In this document: positions 1-5,303 of the stretch, piece by piece | Numbering within the stretch: the stretch's first letter is position 1 | Layout of the letters: each line of letters opens with the position of its first letter | Origin: SIG455 sp045659025 | GTDB taxonomy: Bacteria > Bacillota > Clostridia > UMGS1810 | Direction: 5' to 3' | Length of the DNA stretch: 5,303 nucleotides | Assembly: GCA_045659025.1 (NCBI GenBank) | Contig: JAZOWA010000045.1 | Span: 1-5,303 of the forward strand | The notes under the pieces: generated by a model | Database searches by the model: none | Told to the model about the DNA's origin: nothing | The model's input: the letters and a program-made list of their open reading frames with translations, nothing else | Made by a program: the position numbers and the translations under genes

Positions 1-609
1 GTTGCCCATAGACCAATTAGGATGATTGAGGGCATCGGATACCGTAACATTCTCAAGTTCTTCTCGGGATTTACCATAGAAAGGTCCGCCTGATGCAGTA
101 AGAATTATCTTTTCAATACTCTGTCTGTTTTCACCATTAAGGCATTGAAAAATAGCGCTATGCTCACTATCAACAGGAAGAATATTCACGCCATTTTCCT
201 CACACAGAGGAATTATGATTTCTCCTGCAGTGACAAGAGTCTCTTTATTGGCAAGGGCAATATTTTTCTTTGATTTAATTGCTTCTACAGTAAGGCGAAG
301 GCCTGCATTGCCAACTATCGCAGTAAGCACTGTGTCCGCCACGTCCAAGGTAGATGCTTCAATAAGGCCATCATATCCCGCCCCAATTTTCACAGGTAAA
401 TCCGCAACTGCAATTTTGAGTTCTGAATAAAGGTTTTCATCGGCTATGCACGCAAAATCAGGTCGAAACCTGCGTATTTGCTCTGCCAGTAATTTCACGT
501 TGGAATTAGCAGTCAAAGCAGCAACACTTAAATTACCATTGTTTTCTATAACATCAAGGGATTGGGTGCCAATTGACCCGGTAGATCCAATTAAAGATAT
601 TTTTTTCAT
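1..609 (-). CDS. dxr: 1-deoxy-D-xylulose 5-phosphate reductoisomerase, 3' partial
   Basis: Second enzyme of the MEP (non-mevalonate) isoprenoid pathway, converting 1-deoxyxylulose 5-phosphate to 2-C-methyl-D-erythritol 4-phosphate with NADPH and a divalent metal in the cytosol. The window holds the first 203 residues of a protein normally near 380-400; the rest lies beyond the left edge. The NADPH-binding loop GSTGSIG is at 8-14. Next come GNAGL (100-104), ANKE (120-123), and VDSEHSAIFQ (146-155) with Asp147 and Glu149 as expected metal ligands. TASGGPF (171-177) and NHPNWSMG (195-202) form the substrate-binding and flexible-loop region. ATG at 609 is supported by AAGAGG (615-620), which overlaps the cdsA stop codon. 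In Firmicutes the next genes are usually rseP, ispG and polC. The product feeds UppS, encoded two genes upstream. Confidence 0.98.
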   Translation of the reverse strand, partial: MKKISLIGSTGSIGTQSLDVIENNGNLSVAALTANSNVKLLAEQIRRFRPDFACIADENLYSELKIAVADLPVKIGAGYDGLIEASTLDVADTVLTAIVGNAGLRLTVEAIKSKKNIALANKETLVTAGEIIIPLCEENGVNILPVDSEHSAIFQCLNGENRQSIEKIILTASGGPFYGKSREELENVTVSDALNHPNWSMGN

Positions 610-614
610 AGCTA

Positions 615-620
615 CCTCTT
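615..620 (-). promoter_or_regulatory. dxr ribosome-binding site overlapping cdsA stop
   Basis: AAGAGG begins within the TAA stop of cdsA (619-621) and sits 5 nt before the dxr ATG. The overlap of stop and ribosome-binding site indicates coupled translation of cdsA and dxr and fixes the dxr start. Confidence 0.8.
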
Positions 621-1452
621 ATTTCAAAATCGGAAGTATGGTAATAAAATAATATACAAAAGGAGCGACAACTATGACGGAATCAAATCTGTCAACTATA
701 CCGCCGTGTCCCGGGAGCAAGTTACCAAAATCCTTTATATTGTATTCTCTTTTGATGCAGGATGCCGCCAGGTCACCGAATTGTGACAATATTGAGCCAA
801 GAGCACCAAGTAAGATTATATTAAGATAACTCACTGTCTTCCCGCAGAAAAACTCGCATATAAAGCCAAATGCAAGCATGAATACAATTCCGCCAACCAC
901 TCCGCCAATCGCGCCCTCAATAGTCTTTTTGGGGCTCACAGAAGGTATAAGCTTATGTTTGCCAAAAAGCATACCAAAAGTGTATGCCATAGTATCAGAT
1001 AACCAAGCAATGATTATAGGAGCCCAAATCAGAAAATATCCTTCAGGAAGATTTCGTATCAATATCAGATGTGATAAAAAAAGTGTGGTATATATAGTTG
1101 ATACAAAGCTCGCAGAAACATCTGCAAAAGCAGTTTTGTCATGAGTAAGCACCATATAAATCATTAGTACCAAAAGATAAACAATAAGAATCAGCATCCA
1201 GCTCTCAGGAACTATTCTGCCCGCGAAATTAAAGGCAATACCAGTAAACAATATCAATACACTTGCAACATACCCGAAAGTCGCTAAAGGTTTGTTGTTT
1301 GTAAGATATCCCAATACAGAATAGAGCTCGGTCTGCGCCATAATTACAATTGCACATACTGCGAACCACAAAAAAGTGCTATGCGGAGAAAGCAATACCA
1401 GACATGCAAGCGCTCCTCCGCCAAAACCGATAATCAATCTTTCTTTAAGCAT
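619..1452 (-). CDS. cdsA: phosphatidate cytidylyltransferase (CDP-diacylglycerol synthase)
   Basis: Integral membrane enzyme joining phosphatidic acid and CTP to form CDP-diacylglycerol, the precursor of phosphatidylglycerol, cardiolipin and related lipids. I chose the ATG at 1452 (277 aa): it has a perfect GGAGG (1461-1465) 8 nt upstream, whereas a longer in-frame TTG at 1467 would put that site inside its own coding sequence. The protein is mostly hydrophobic helices. Near residues 151-158 is WLSDTMAY, then SPKKTIEG (173-180), and the full CdsA signature runs over 231-257: SxxKR, KDFGN, LPGHGG and DRFD, including the acidic residues expected to hold the metal and CTP. Length is typical. It follows uppS by 1 nt and precedes dxr by 9 nt, so translation of the three is probably coupled. 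Confidence 0.97.
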   Translation of the reverse strand: MLKERLIIGFGGGALACLVLLSPHSTFLWFAVCAIVIMAQTELYSVLGYLTNNKPLATFGYVASVLILFTGIAFNFAGRIVPESWMLILIVYLLVLMIYMVLTHDKTAFADVSASFVSTIYTTLFLSHLILIRNLPEGYFLIWAPIIIAWLSDTMAYTFGMLFGKHKLIPSVSPKKTIEGAIGGVVGGIVFMLAFGFICEFFCGKTVSYLNIILLGALGSILSQFGDLAASCIKREYNIKDFGNLLPGHGGIVDRFDSVIVVAPFVYYFITILPILK

Positions 1453-1453
1453 A

Positions 1454-2209
1454 TCACACACCTCCAAAACGTCTGTTACGCTTCTGATAATCGATTATTG
1501 CCCTGTTAAAATCAGAAGTGGAGAAATCAGGCCAATTAACATCATCAAACCAAAGTTCACTATAAGCACTTTGCCACATAAGGAAATTGCTTAGTCTTCT
1601 TTCTCCGCTTACTCTTATGAGTAAATCCGGTTCAGGACAGCCAGCGGTGTAGAGGGTGTCGGATACCATATCTTCAGTGATATCATCGATAGATATCTCC
1701 CCTTCTTTCACTTTGGCAGAAATCTTTTTGATAGCGGTAACAAGCTCTTCTCTACCGCCGTAATTCAAAGCAATATAGAGGGTAAGTCCATCGTTTTTCG
1801 CAGTAGCACTTTCGACAGTTTCTATTTTTGAAAGCACCTCGTCAGAAAGACCAATTTTAGTACCTATAATACGAATACGGATATTATCATCGCCAATAAG
1901 CTTCTTATAGTTATCAAGGTAATCAACAAGAAGAGTCATAAGAGCATCAACTTCCGCCTTGGGCCTCTTCCAGTTTTCTGTAGAAAAGGCATACACCGTA
2001 AGATTTCTGACGCCAAGATTACCAGCATATCTGGTTATCTTCTCGAGTGTCTTTGCTCCTGCAGTGTGCCCCGCAGAACGTGGTAAACCTCTCTTTTTTG
2101 CCCACCTACCGTTACCATCCATTATTATAGCTATATGACGCGGCAAATTGTTTGTATCGATTTTTTTTGATCTTTTATTAGCAAACAACATAATATGCAA
2201 ATGCGACAC
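1454..2209 (-). CDS. uppS: undecaprenyl diphosphate synthase (cis-prenyltransferase)
   Basis: Condenses isopentenyl diphosphate onto farnesyl diphosphate to form C55 undecaprenyl diphosphate, the lipid carrier for peptidoglycan and other surface glycans; acts at the membrane-cytosol interface. Motifs are HIAIIMDGNGRWAKKRG (25-41, catalytic Asp31 and phosphate-binding GNGRW), AFSTENWKRP (74-83), ALNYGGREE (147-155) and RVSGERRLSNF (199-209) followed by WQSAYSEL (212-219), whose Glu is the expected Mg ligand. Family members commonly have RTSGE or RTGGE; Val at that place is a small deviation. Start is uncertain: GTG at 2209 (251 aa) has AGGGA 9 nt upstream, but that site lies in a hairpin; ATG at 2191 (245 aa) gives a family-like N-terminus (MLFANKRSKK) but has no visible ribosome-binding site. 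The stop TGA is 1 nt before the cdsA ATG. Confidence 0.97.
   Translation of the reverse strand: MSHLHIMLFANKRSKKIDTNNLPRHIAIIMDGNGRWAKKRGLPRSAGHTAGAKTLEKITRYAGNLGVRNLTVYAFSTENWKRPKAEVDALMTLLVDYLDNYKKLIGDDNIRIRIIGTKIGLSDEVLSKIETVESATAKNDGLTLYIALNYGGREELVTAIKKISAKVKEGEISIDDITEDMVSDTLYTAGCPEPDLLIRVSGERRLSNFLMWQSAYSELWFDDVNWPDFSTSDFNRAIIDYQKRNRRFGGV
1461..1465 (-). promoter_or_regulatory. cdsA ribosome-binding site (GGAGG) inside the end of uppS
   Basis: GGAGG lies within the last Gly-Gly codons of uppS, 8 nt before the cdsA ATG. It decides the cdsA start at 1452 over the upstream TTG. Its position means ribosomes finishing uppS run over it, consistent with translational coupling. Confidence 0.85.
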
Positions 2210-2245
2210 GAGGTCTGTTCCCTGACAAAATAGAGAACCGACCTC
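2210..2245 (-). promoter_or_regulatory. 36-base imperfect hairpin in frr-uppS gap, abutting GTG start
   Basis: In the transcript, GAGGTC (2240-2245) pairs with GACCTC (2210-2215). After one G-A mismatch, GTTCTCT pairs with AGGGAAC (one G-U), leaving an 8-base loop: 13 paired positions in 36 bases. Neither side has the T-run of an intrinsic terminator, so termination looks unlikely. The 3' arm contains AGGGA, the only Shine-Dalgarno-like sequence near the start of uppS, and ends at the base before the GTG codon. It could restrain uppS translation or be a processing or mRNA-stability element. The structure is seen; any function is inference. Confidence 0.6.
2219..2223 (-). promoter_or_regulatory. 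candidate uppS ribosome-binding site (AGGGA), sequestered in hairpin
   Basis: AGGGA lies 9 nt before the GTG at 2209 and is weaker than the GGAGG or AGAGG sites of the neighbouring genes. It is the only support for the GTG start; the alternative ATG at 2191 has no purine-rich site before it. The motif is paired within the hairpin at 2210-2245. Confidence 0.4.
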
Positions 2246-2268
2246 TGCATCATTCCTTTCGGATTATT

Positions 2269-2820
2269 TTATACTTCAAGCACTTCTTTTTCTTTCTTTG
2301 CTGTGATATCATCAATAACTTTGATGAACTTATCAGTCATTTTCTGAATATCATCTTCTGCACCCTTCAAATCATCTTCAGTTATTTCATTGGCTTTCTT
2401 CTTTGCTTTGAAGGATTCGATAGCATCACGTCTGATGGAACGAATGGCAATTTTGCATTCCTCGCCCTGCTTCTTAACAGTCTTTACAATCTCTTTTCTG
2501 CGCTCTTCTGTAAGCGGAGGGAAATTGAGTCTGATGCTCTTGCCGTCGTTGTTGGGAGTAATACCAATTTCGGACTTCAAAATTGCCTTTTCAACCTCAC
2601 TCAAAATACTTGCATCCCAAGGCTGAATAAGGATTGTACGAGCATCAGGTACAGATACGGTGCCAATCTGTGTGAGGGGGGAGTTTACGCCATAATACTC
2701 TACTGTGACTTTATCGAGTATTGCAGGGTTAGCTCTGCCCGCACGGATACTTGCAAGTTCCGCTTCGTAAACGGAAATGGATTTGTTCATTTTTGTTTCA
2801 AATACTGAATAATCGTTCAT
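2269..2820 (-). CDS. frr: ribosome recycling factor
   Basis: RRF, which with EF-G splits the post-termination ribosome so that its subunits can be reused. The protein is 183 residues, close to the usual 185. It carries the family blocks SIRAGRANPAILDKVTVEYYG (24-44), VPDARTILIQPWD (57-69, domain II), SIRLNFPPLTEERRKE (95-110) and IRSIRRDAIESFK (126-138), the last holding the conserved arginine pair of the long helical bundle (R130-R131). The lysine/glutamate-rich C-terminal helix is seen on the plus strand as a pyrimidine-rich stretch near 2281. The ATG is preceded by AGAGGA (2829-2834) with 8 nt spacing. It lies 23 nt after pyrH and is followed by a 59 nt gap with a strong hairpin before uppS. 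Confidence 0.98.
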   Translation of the reverse strand: MNDYSVFETKMNKSISVYEAELASIRAGRANPAILDKVTVEYYGVNSPLTQIGTVSVPDARTILIQPWDASILSEVEKAILKSEIGITPNNDGKSIRLNFPPLTEERRKEIVKTVKKQGEECKIAIRSIRRDAIESFKAKKKANEITEDDLKGAEDDIQKMTDKFIKVIDDITAKKEKEVLEV

Positions 2821-2843
2821 CGTTATCTTCCTCTCAAATATAA

Positions 2844-3548
2844 TTATTTTACTATAGTTCCGATCTCTTCGCCATGAATAGCGCGACGGATATTTACAGG
2901 GTCATCAAGACCAAACACGCGAATCGGTATATGATTATCCATACAAAGTGAAGTGGCGGTAGAGTCCATAACGCCAAGTCCACGATTAAGAACATCTATA
3001 TATGTGAGTCTATCAAACTTCACTGCGTCTTTATTAATGTTGGGGTCACTGTCGTAAACAGCATCAACCTTCTTGGCAAGCAAAATTATATCTGCACCAA
3101 TCTCAGCAGCACGAAGTGCAGCAGTTGTATCGGTTGAAAAATAAGGATTACCTGTACCACAACCGAATATCACTACCCTACCCTTGTCAAGATGACGCTC
3201 TGCTTTGCCTCTGATATAGGGTTCGGCAATTGCCCTCATTTCAATAGCAGTCTGTACACGGGTAGGAACACCTCTCTGCTCCAATGCATCACAAAGTGCC
3301 AAAGCATTGATAACAGTAGCAAGCATACCCATATGGTCTGCTCTGGTTCTGTCCATATTTTCGCCGGTGCGTCCTCTCCAGAAGTTTCCGCCGCCAACAA
3401 CGATTGCAATTTCAACGCCTTCGTCAACACATTCCTTGATTACATCAGTGATTTTACCGATTGTCTCGCCGCAAAGTCCTGATCCTTTACCGCCCGCCAA
3501 AGCTTCACCGCTGACTTTAAGCAAAACTCTTTTGTACTTAACTCCCAT
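2844..3548 (-). CDS. pyrH: UMP kinase
   Basis: Cytoplasmic uridylate kinase, phosphorylating UMP to UDP with ATP in pyrimidine nucleotide synthesis; the bacterial enzyme belongs to the amino-acid kinase fold and works as a hexamer. The 234-residue protein has the usual length. Visible motifs are KVSGEAL (11-17), the glycine-rich VGGGNFWRGR (51-60), DHMGMLATVINALAL (71-85), GTGNPYFSTDTTAALRA (131-147) of the nucleotide-binding region, KKVDAVYDSDP (159-169), and a C-terminal stretch with SLCMDN (200-205) and GEEIGTIVK (226-234). The ATG start is supported by GGAGG at 3556-3560, 7 nt upstream. It is followed after 23 nt by frr, the classic pyrH-frr pair. In most bacteria rpsB and tsf precede it; here a sugar dehydratase gene does. 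No sign of damage. Confidence 0.98.
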   Translation of the reverse strand: MGVKYKRVLLKVSGEALAGGKGSGLCGETIGKITDVIKECVDEGVEIAIVVGGGNFWRGRTGENMDRTRADHMGMLATVINALALCDALEQRGVPTRVQTAIEMRAIAEPYIRGKAERHLDKGRVVIFGCGTGNPYFSTDTTAALRAAEIGADIILLAKKVDAVYDSDPNINKDAVKFDRLTYIDVLNRGLGVMDSTATSLCMDNHIPIRVFGLDDPVNIRRAIHGEEIGTIVK

Positions 3549-3580
3549 TTTTAGTCCTCCGTATTATTTATTTGTAAATA

Positions 3581-3598
3581 CGACAGCAGATCCCGTCG
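3581..3598 (-). promoter_or_regulatory. small hairpin in the gap between the CapD-like gene and pyrH
   Basis: CGACGG pairs with CTGTCG (one G-U) around a 6-base loop, starting 4 nt after the stop codon of the CapD-like gene. AT-rich sequence without a proper T-run follows, so it is at best a weak terminator. A second, AT-rich pairing (CGTATT with AATACG, 3560-3582) overlaps it by two bases and touches the first G of the pyrH ribosome-binding site; the two stems cannot both form fully. No convincing -35/-10 pair was recognised in this 54 nt gap. Function unknown. Confidence 0.3.
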
Positions 3599-3602
3599 CC
3601 AA

Positions 3603-5303
3603 TTATACATTGAGTTCTGATAAATTATAACTCTTTTTCATAAGTGCAGCGGCTTTATTGTTAGGAACATAGGTAGGCACTGCTTCCTGCATTTCTTTGC
3701 AGATGGTCAATGAATCGTTGCTTTCTGCCGCCTTCTGCAATATATCGAGTTTTTGATTCATTGTATCAATATCATTAAACGTAGGTCTTGCAACATAAAT
3801 TTTACTATGAGCAGTCTTCTTGAGACCTTCCTCATCCATAAGGAGTTCTTCATAAAGTTTTTCGCCAGGACGAAGACCTACTATATCTATCTTGATGTCA
3901 TCATTTGGTTTGAAACCGGAAAGACGTATAAGGTTAACCGCAAGGTCATAAATTCTGACAGGTTTACCCATATCAAGAATGAAAATCTCTCCACCTTCAG
4001 CATAAGAATATGACTGCAATATCAAACTTACCGCTTCTGGTATTGTCATAAAAAATCTGGTGATATCCTTATGAGTAAGAGTAATCGGGCCACCTGATGC
4101 AATCTGCTTCTTAAAGAGAGGAACAACCGAGCCGTTACTTCCGAGCACATTACCAAATCTAACAGCAACAAATTTTGTCTTGCTCACCGTCTGCATTGCC
4201 TGGACAATCATCTCACACATACGTTTTGATGCGCCCATAATATTAGTGGGATTAACAGCTTTGTCTGTAGAAACAAGTACAAATCTGTCTACGCCATATT
4301 TATCTGCGCATTTAGCAAGATTGTATGTACCAAACACATTATTCTTTATCGCCTCGGAAGGACTATCCTCCATCAAGGGCACGTGCTTATGAGCAGCAGC
4401 ATGGAACACAGCATAGGGTTTATATTTTTCAAACAAATATTCCATTCGGTTCTTATCACGTACAGAAGCGATAATCACATCAATATCTGCATCAGGATAA
4501 TTTGATGCGAGTTCATTCTGTATGTCATAAGCGTTATTCTCATAAATATCGACTATAACCAGCTTTGAAGGTCCGAAAGAAGCAATCTGTCTGCAAAGTT
4601 CACTACCGATAGACCCGCCACCACCAGTGACAAGGATTGTCTTACCTCCAATATCGTCAGTAAGAGCAGAATTGTCAAGTACAATAGGATCTCGAACGAG
4701 AAGGTCTTCAATCTGTATGTCACGAAGTTTAGAAAGAATGCTTACACCTGATTTAGCATCAACGAATCGGCAGATACCAGGTACAATCTTAACCGTACAT
4801 GAAGTCTCGTTACAAATTCTTACTATCTCCTGCTTATTACTTTCATCAATTGAAGGTATGGCAATTACTATCTCTTCCACATCATTCATATCAACGATCT
4901 TAGGGATAGAGTATCTGTTTCCAAGTACCTGAAAGCCAGATATAAAGCAACCAATCTTATCTGTGTTATCATCAATAAGACCGACAATATTATAAGGTGA
5001 GCTCACCTTGGTAGTGATGTCGTTAATGATTACTCTGGCCGCATTACCGGCACCAATGATGAGAAGGTTTTTCTTGTTTCGTTTTTTGTTGGGCTCATCA
5101 TAAAATTTGGAAATGTAGTTGATAACGGTGCGCATTCCCACTCGAGAAACAGTAACTAAACCAGTAGAAAATATTCCGGCAAGTAAAATAAGCTTTTCGT
5201 CATAGTTGTTCGGGAGGAAGAAGAATAACAGCATCACCGCAAAAACATCAATAACCATAGTGCGGATTAACTTGAGATAATCTCTTATACCTGCGTATAC
5301 CCA
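3603..5303 (-). CDS. CapD/EpsC/PglF-type membrane nucleotide-sugar 4,6-dehydratase, 5' partial
   Basis: Probably an NAD(P)-dependent UDP-N-acetylglucosamine 4,6-dehydratase or epimerase that prepares a modified sugar for capsule, exopolysaccharide or protein glycosylation at the inner membrane face. The frame is open to the right edge, giving 566 residues with the N-terminus missing; the Met codon at 5258 is internal, because residues before it (WVYAGIRDYL) already match the family. Counting from the edge, residues about 13-31 and 37-55 are hydrophobic, the last membrane helices of the usual four. A first Rossmann domain starts with GAGNAAR (84-90). The SDR domain has TGGGGSIG (226-233), STDK (345-348), the TDK of which matches the catalytic TDK in PglF, and MGASK (356-360), where Met replaces the usual SDR Tyr. 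GLRPGEKLYEELL (476-488) is a C-terminal family hallmark. The exact product sugar cannot be read from the sequence. The gene ends 54 nt before pyrH, an uncommon neighbour. Confidence 0.93.
   Translation of the reverse strand, partial: WVYAGIRDYLKLIRTMVIDVFAVMLLFFFLPNNYDEKLILLAGIFSTGLVTVSRVGMRTVINYISKFYDEPNKKRNKKNLLIIGAGNAARVIINDITTKVSSPYNIVGLIDDNTDKIGCFISGFQVLGNRYSIPKIVDMNDVEEIVIAIPSIDESNKQEIVRICNETSCTVKIVPGICRFVDAKSGVSILSKLRDIQIEDLLVRDPIVLDNSALTDDIGGKTILVTGGGGSIGSELCRQIASFGPSKLVIVDIYENNAYDIQNELASNYPDADIDVIIASVRDKNRMEYLFEKYKPYAVFHAAAHKHVPLMEDSPSEAIKNNVFGTYNLAKCADKYGVDRFVLVSTDKAVNPTNIMGASKRMCEMIVQAMQTVSKTKFVAVRFGNVLGSNGSVVPLFKKQIASGGPITLTHKDITRFFMTIPEAVSLILQSYSYAEGGEIFILDMGKPVRIYDLAVNLIRLSGFKPNDDIKIDIVGLRPGEKLYEELLMDEEGLKKTAHSKIYVARPTFNDIDTMNQKLDILQKAAESNDSLTICKEMQEAVPTYVPNNKAAALMKKSYNLSELNV

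Noticed and set aside
878..1144. Plus-strand open frame of 88 codons opposite cdsA
   Set aside because: Antisense shadow of a clearly conserved membrane protein gene; no ribosome-binding site or recognisable protein features.
1453..1467. TTG at 1467 as the cdsA start (five extra residues)
   Set aside because: It would overlap uppS and place the strong GGAGG inside its own coding sequence; the ATG at 1452 has ideal spacing to that site.
2161..2168. Run of eight A in the uppS coding strand near its N-terminus as a phase-variable or slippage site
   Set aside because: The run encodes an ordinary Lys-Lys stretch in an AT-rich genome, and an on/off switch in an essential gene is unlikely.
2210..2245. 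Hairpin between frr and uppS as an intrinsic terminator
   Set aside because: No T-run follows the hairpin on either strand, and essential genes of the same conserved cluster continue directly downstream.
2131..2253. Minus-strand 40-codon frame starting at tandem ATGs after frr (AAAGGA directly before them) and overlapping the start of uppS in another frame
   Set aside because: The ribosome-binding site is too close to the first ATG, the product is cysteine-rich without recognisable similarity, and most of it overlaps conserved uppS coding sequence. A coupling leader ORF is possible but not supported.
2275..2300. Pyrimidine-rich stretch on the plus strand (CTTCTTTTTCTTTC-like) as a terminator tail or repeat
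   Set aside because: It encodes the lysine/glutamate-rich C-terminal helix of RRF, and no hairpin precedes it.
3192..3630. Plus-strand frames opposite pyrH and its leader
   Set aside because: They lie antisense to strongly conserved pyrH motifs and resemble no known family.
5256..5258. ATG at 5258 as the true start of the CapD-like gene
   Set aside because: The frame stays open to the window edge and the 15 upstream residues fit the family, whose members carry further N-terminal membrane helices. The gene is cut by the window, not short.

Overview
All recognisable genes lie on the minus strand, so transcription runs from the right edge to the left. Read that way, the order is: a membrane-bound nucleotide-sugar 4,6-dehydratase of the CapD/EpsC/PglF type (5' end cut by the right edge), pyrH, frr, uppS, cdsA and dxr (3' end cut by the left edge). 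The four complete genes and the two partial ones fill nearly the whole window. The largest gene-free stretch is under 80 bases, and I saw no insertion sequence, CRISPR array, tRNA/rRNA gene or prophage signature. Plus-strand open frames are antisense shadows of these genes.

The order frr-uppS-cdsA-dxr is the Firmicutes arrangement; in E. coli and relatives dxr sits between frr and uppS. Purine-rich Shine-Dalgarno sites (GGAGG, AGAGG) before most starts, moderately AT-rich sequence and the protein sequences fit a member of the class Clostridia, possibly an uncultured gut-type Oscillospiraceae/Ruminococcaceae relative. That family-level placement is inference only.

Functionally, pyrH (UMP kinase) and frr (ribosome recycling factor) serve nucleotide supply and translation. 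Dxr starts the MEP isoprenoid pathway, UppS uses its products to build undecaprenyl diphosphate (the lipid carrier for wall and surface glycans), and CdsA makes CDP-diacylglycerol for phospholipids. The CapD-like enzyme would supply a modified UDP-sugar for surface glycan or protein glycosylation, which also uses the undecaprenyl carrier. Spacing is tight (1 nt uppS-cdsA, 9 nt cdsA-dxr, 23 nt pyrH-frr) and no convincing intrinsic terminator is visible, so the block from pyrH to dxr is probably one operon. Whether the CapD-like gene is cotranscribed is open.

The least ordinary points are the CapD-like gene sitting where rpsB-tsf usually precede pyrH, and a strong 36-base hairpin between frr and uppS that abuts a possible GTG start of uppS and buries its only candidate ribosome-binding site. 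I see no clear evidence of a previously undescribed system; this is mostly a conserved housekeeping region with an unusual upstream neighbour.
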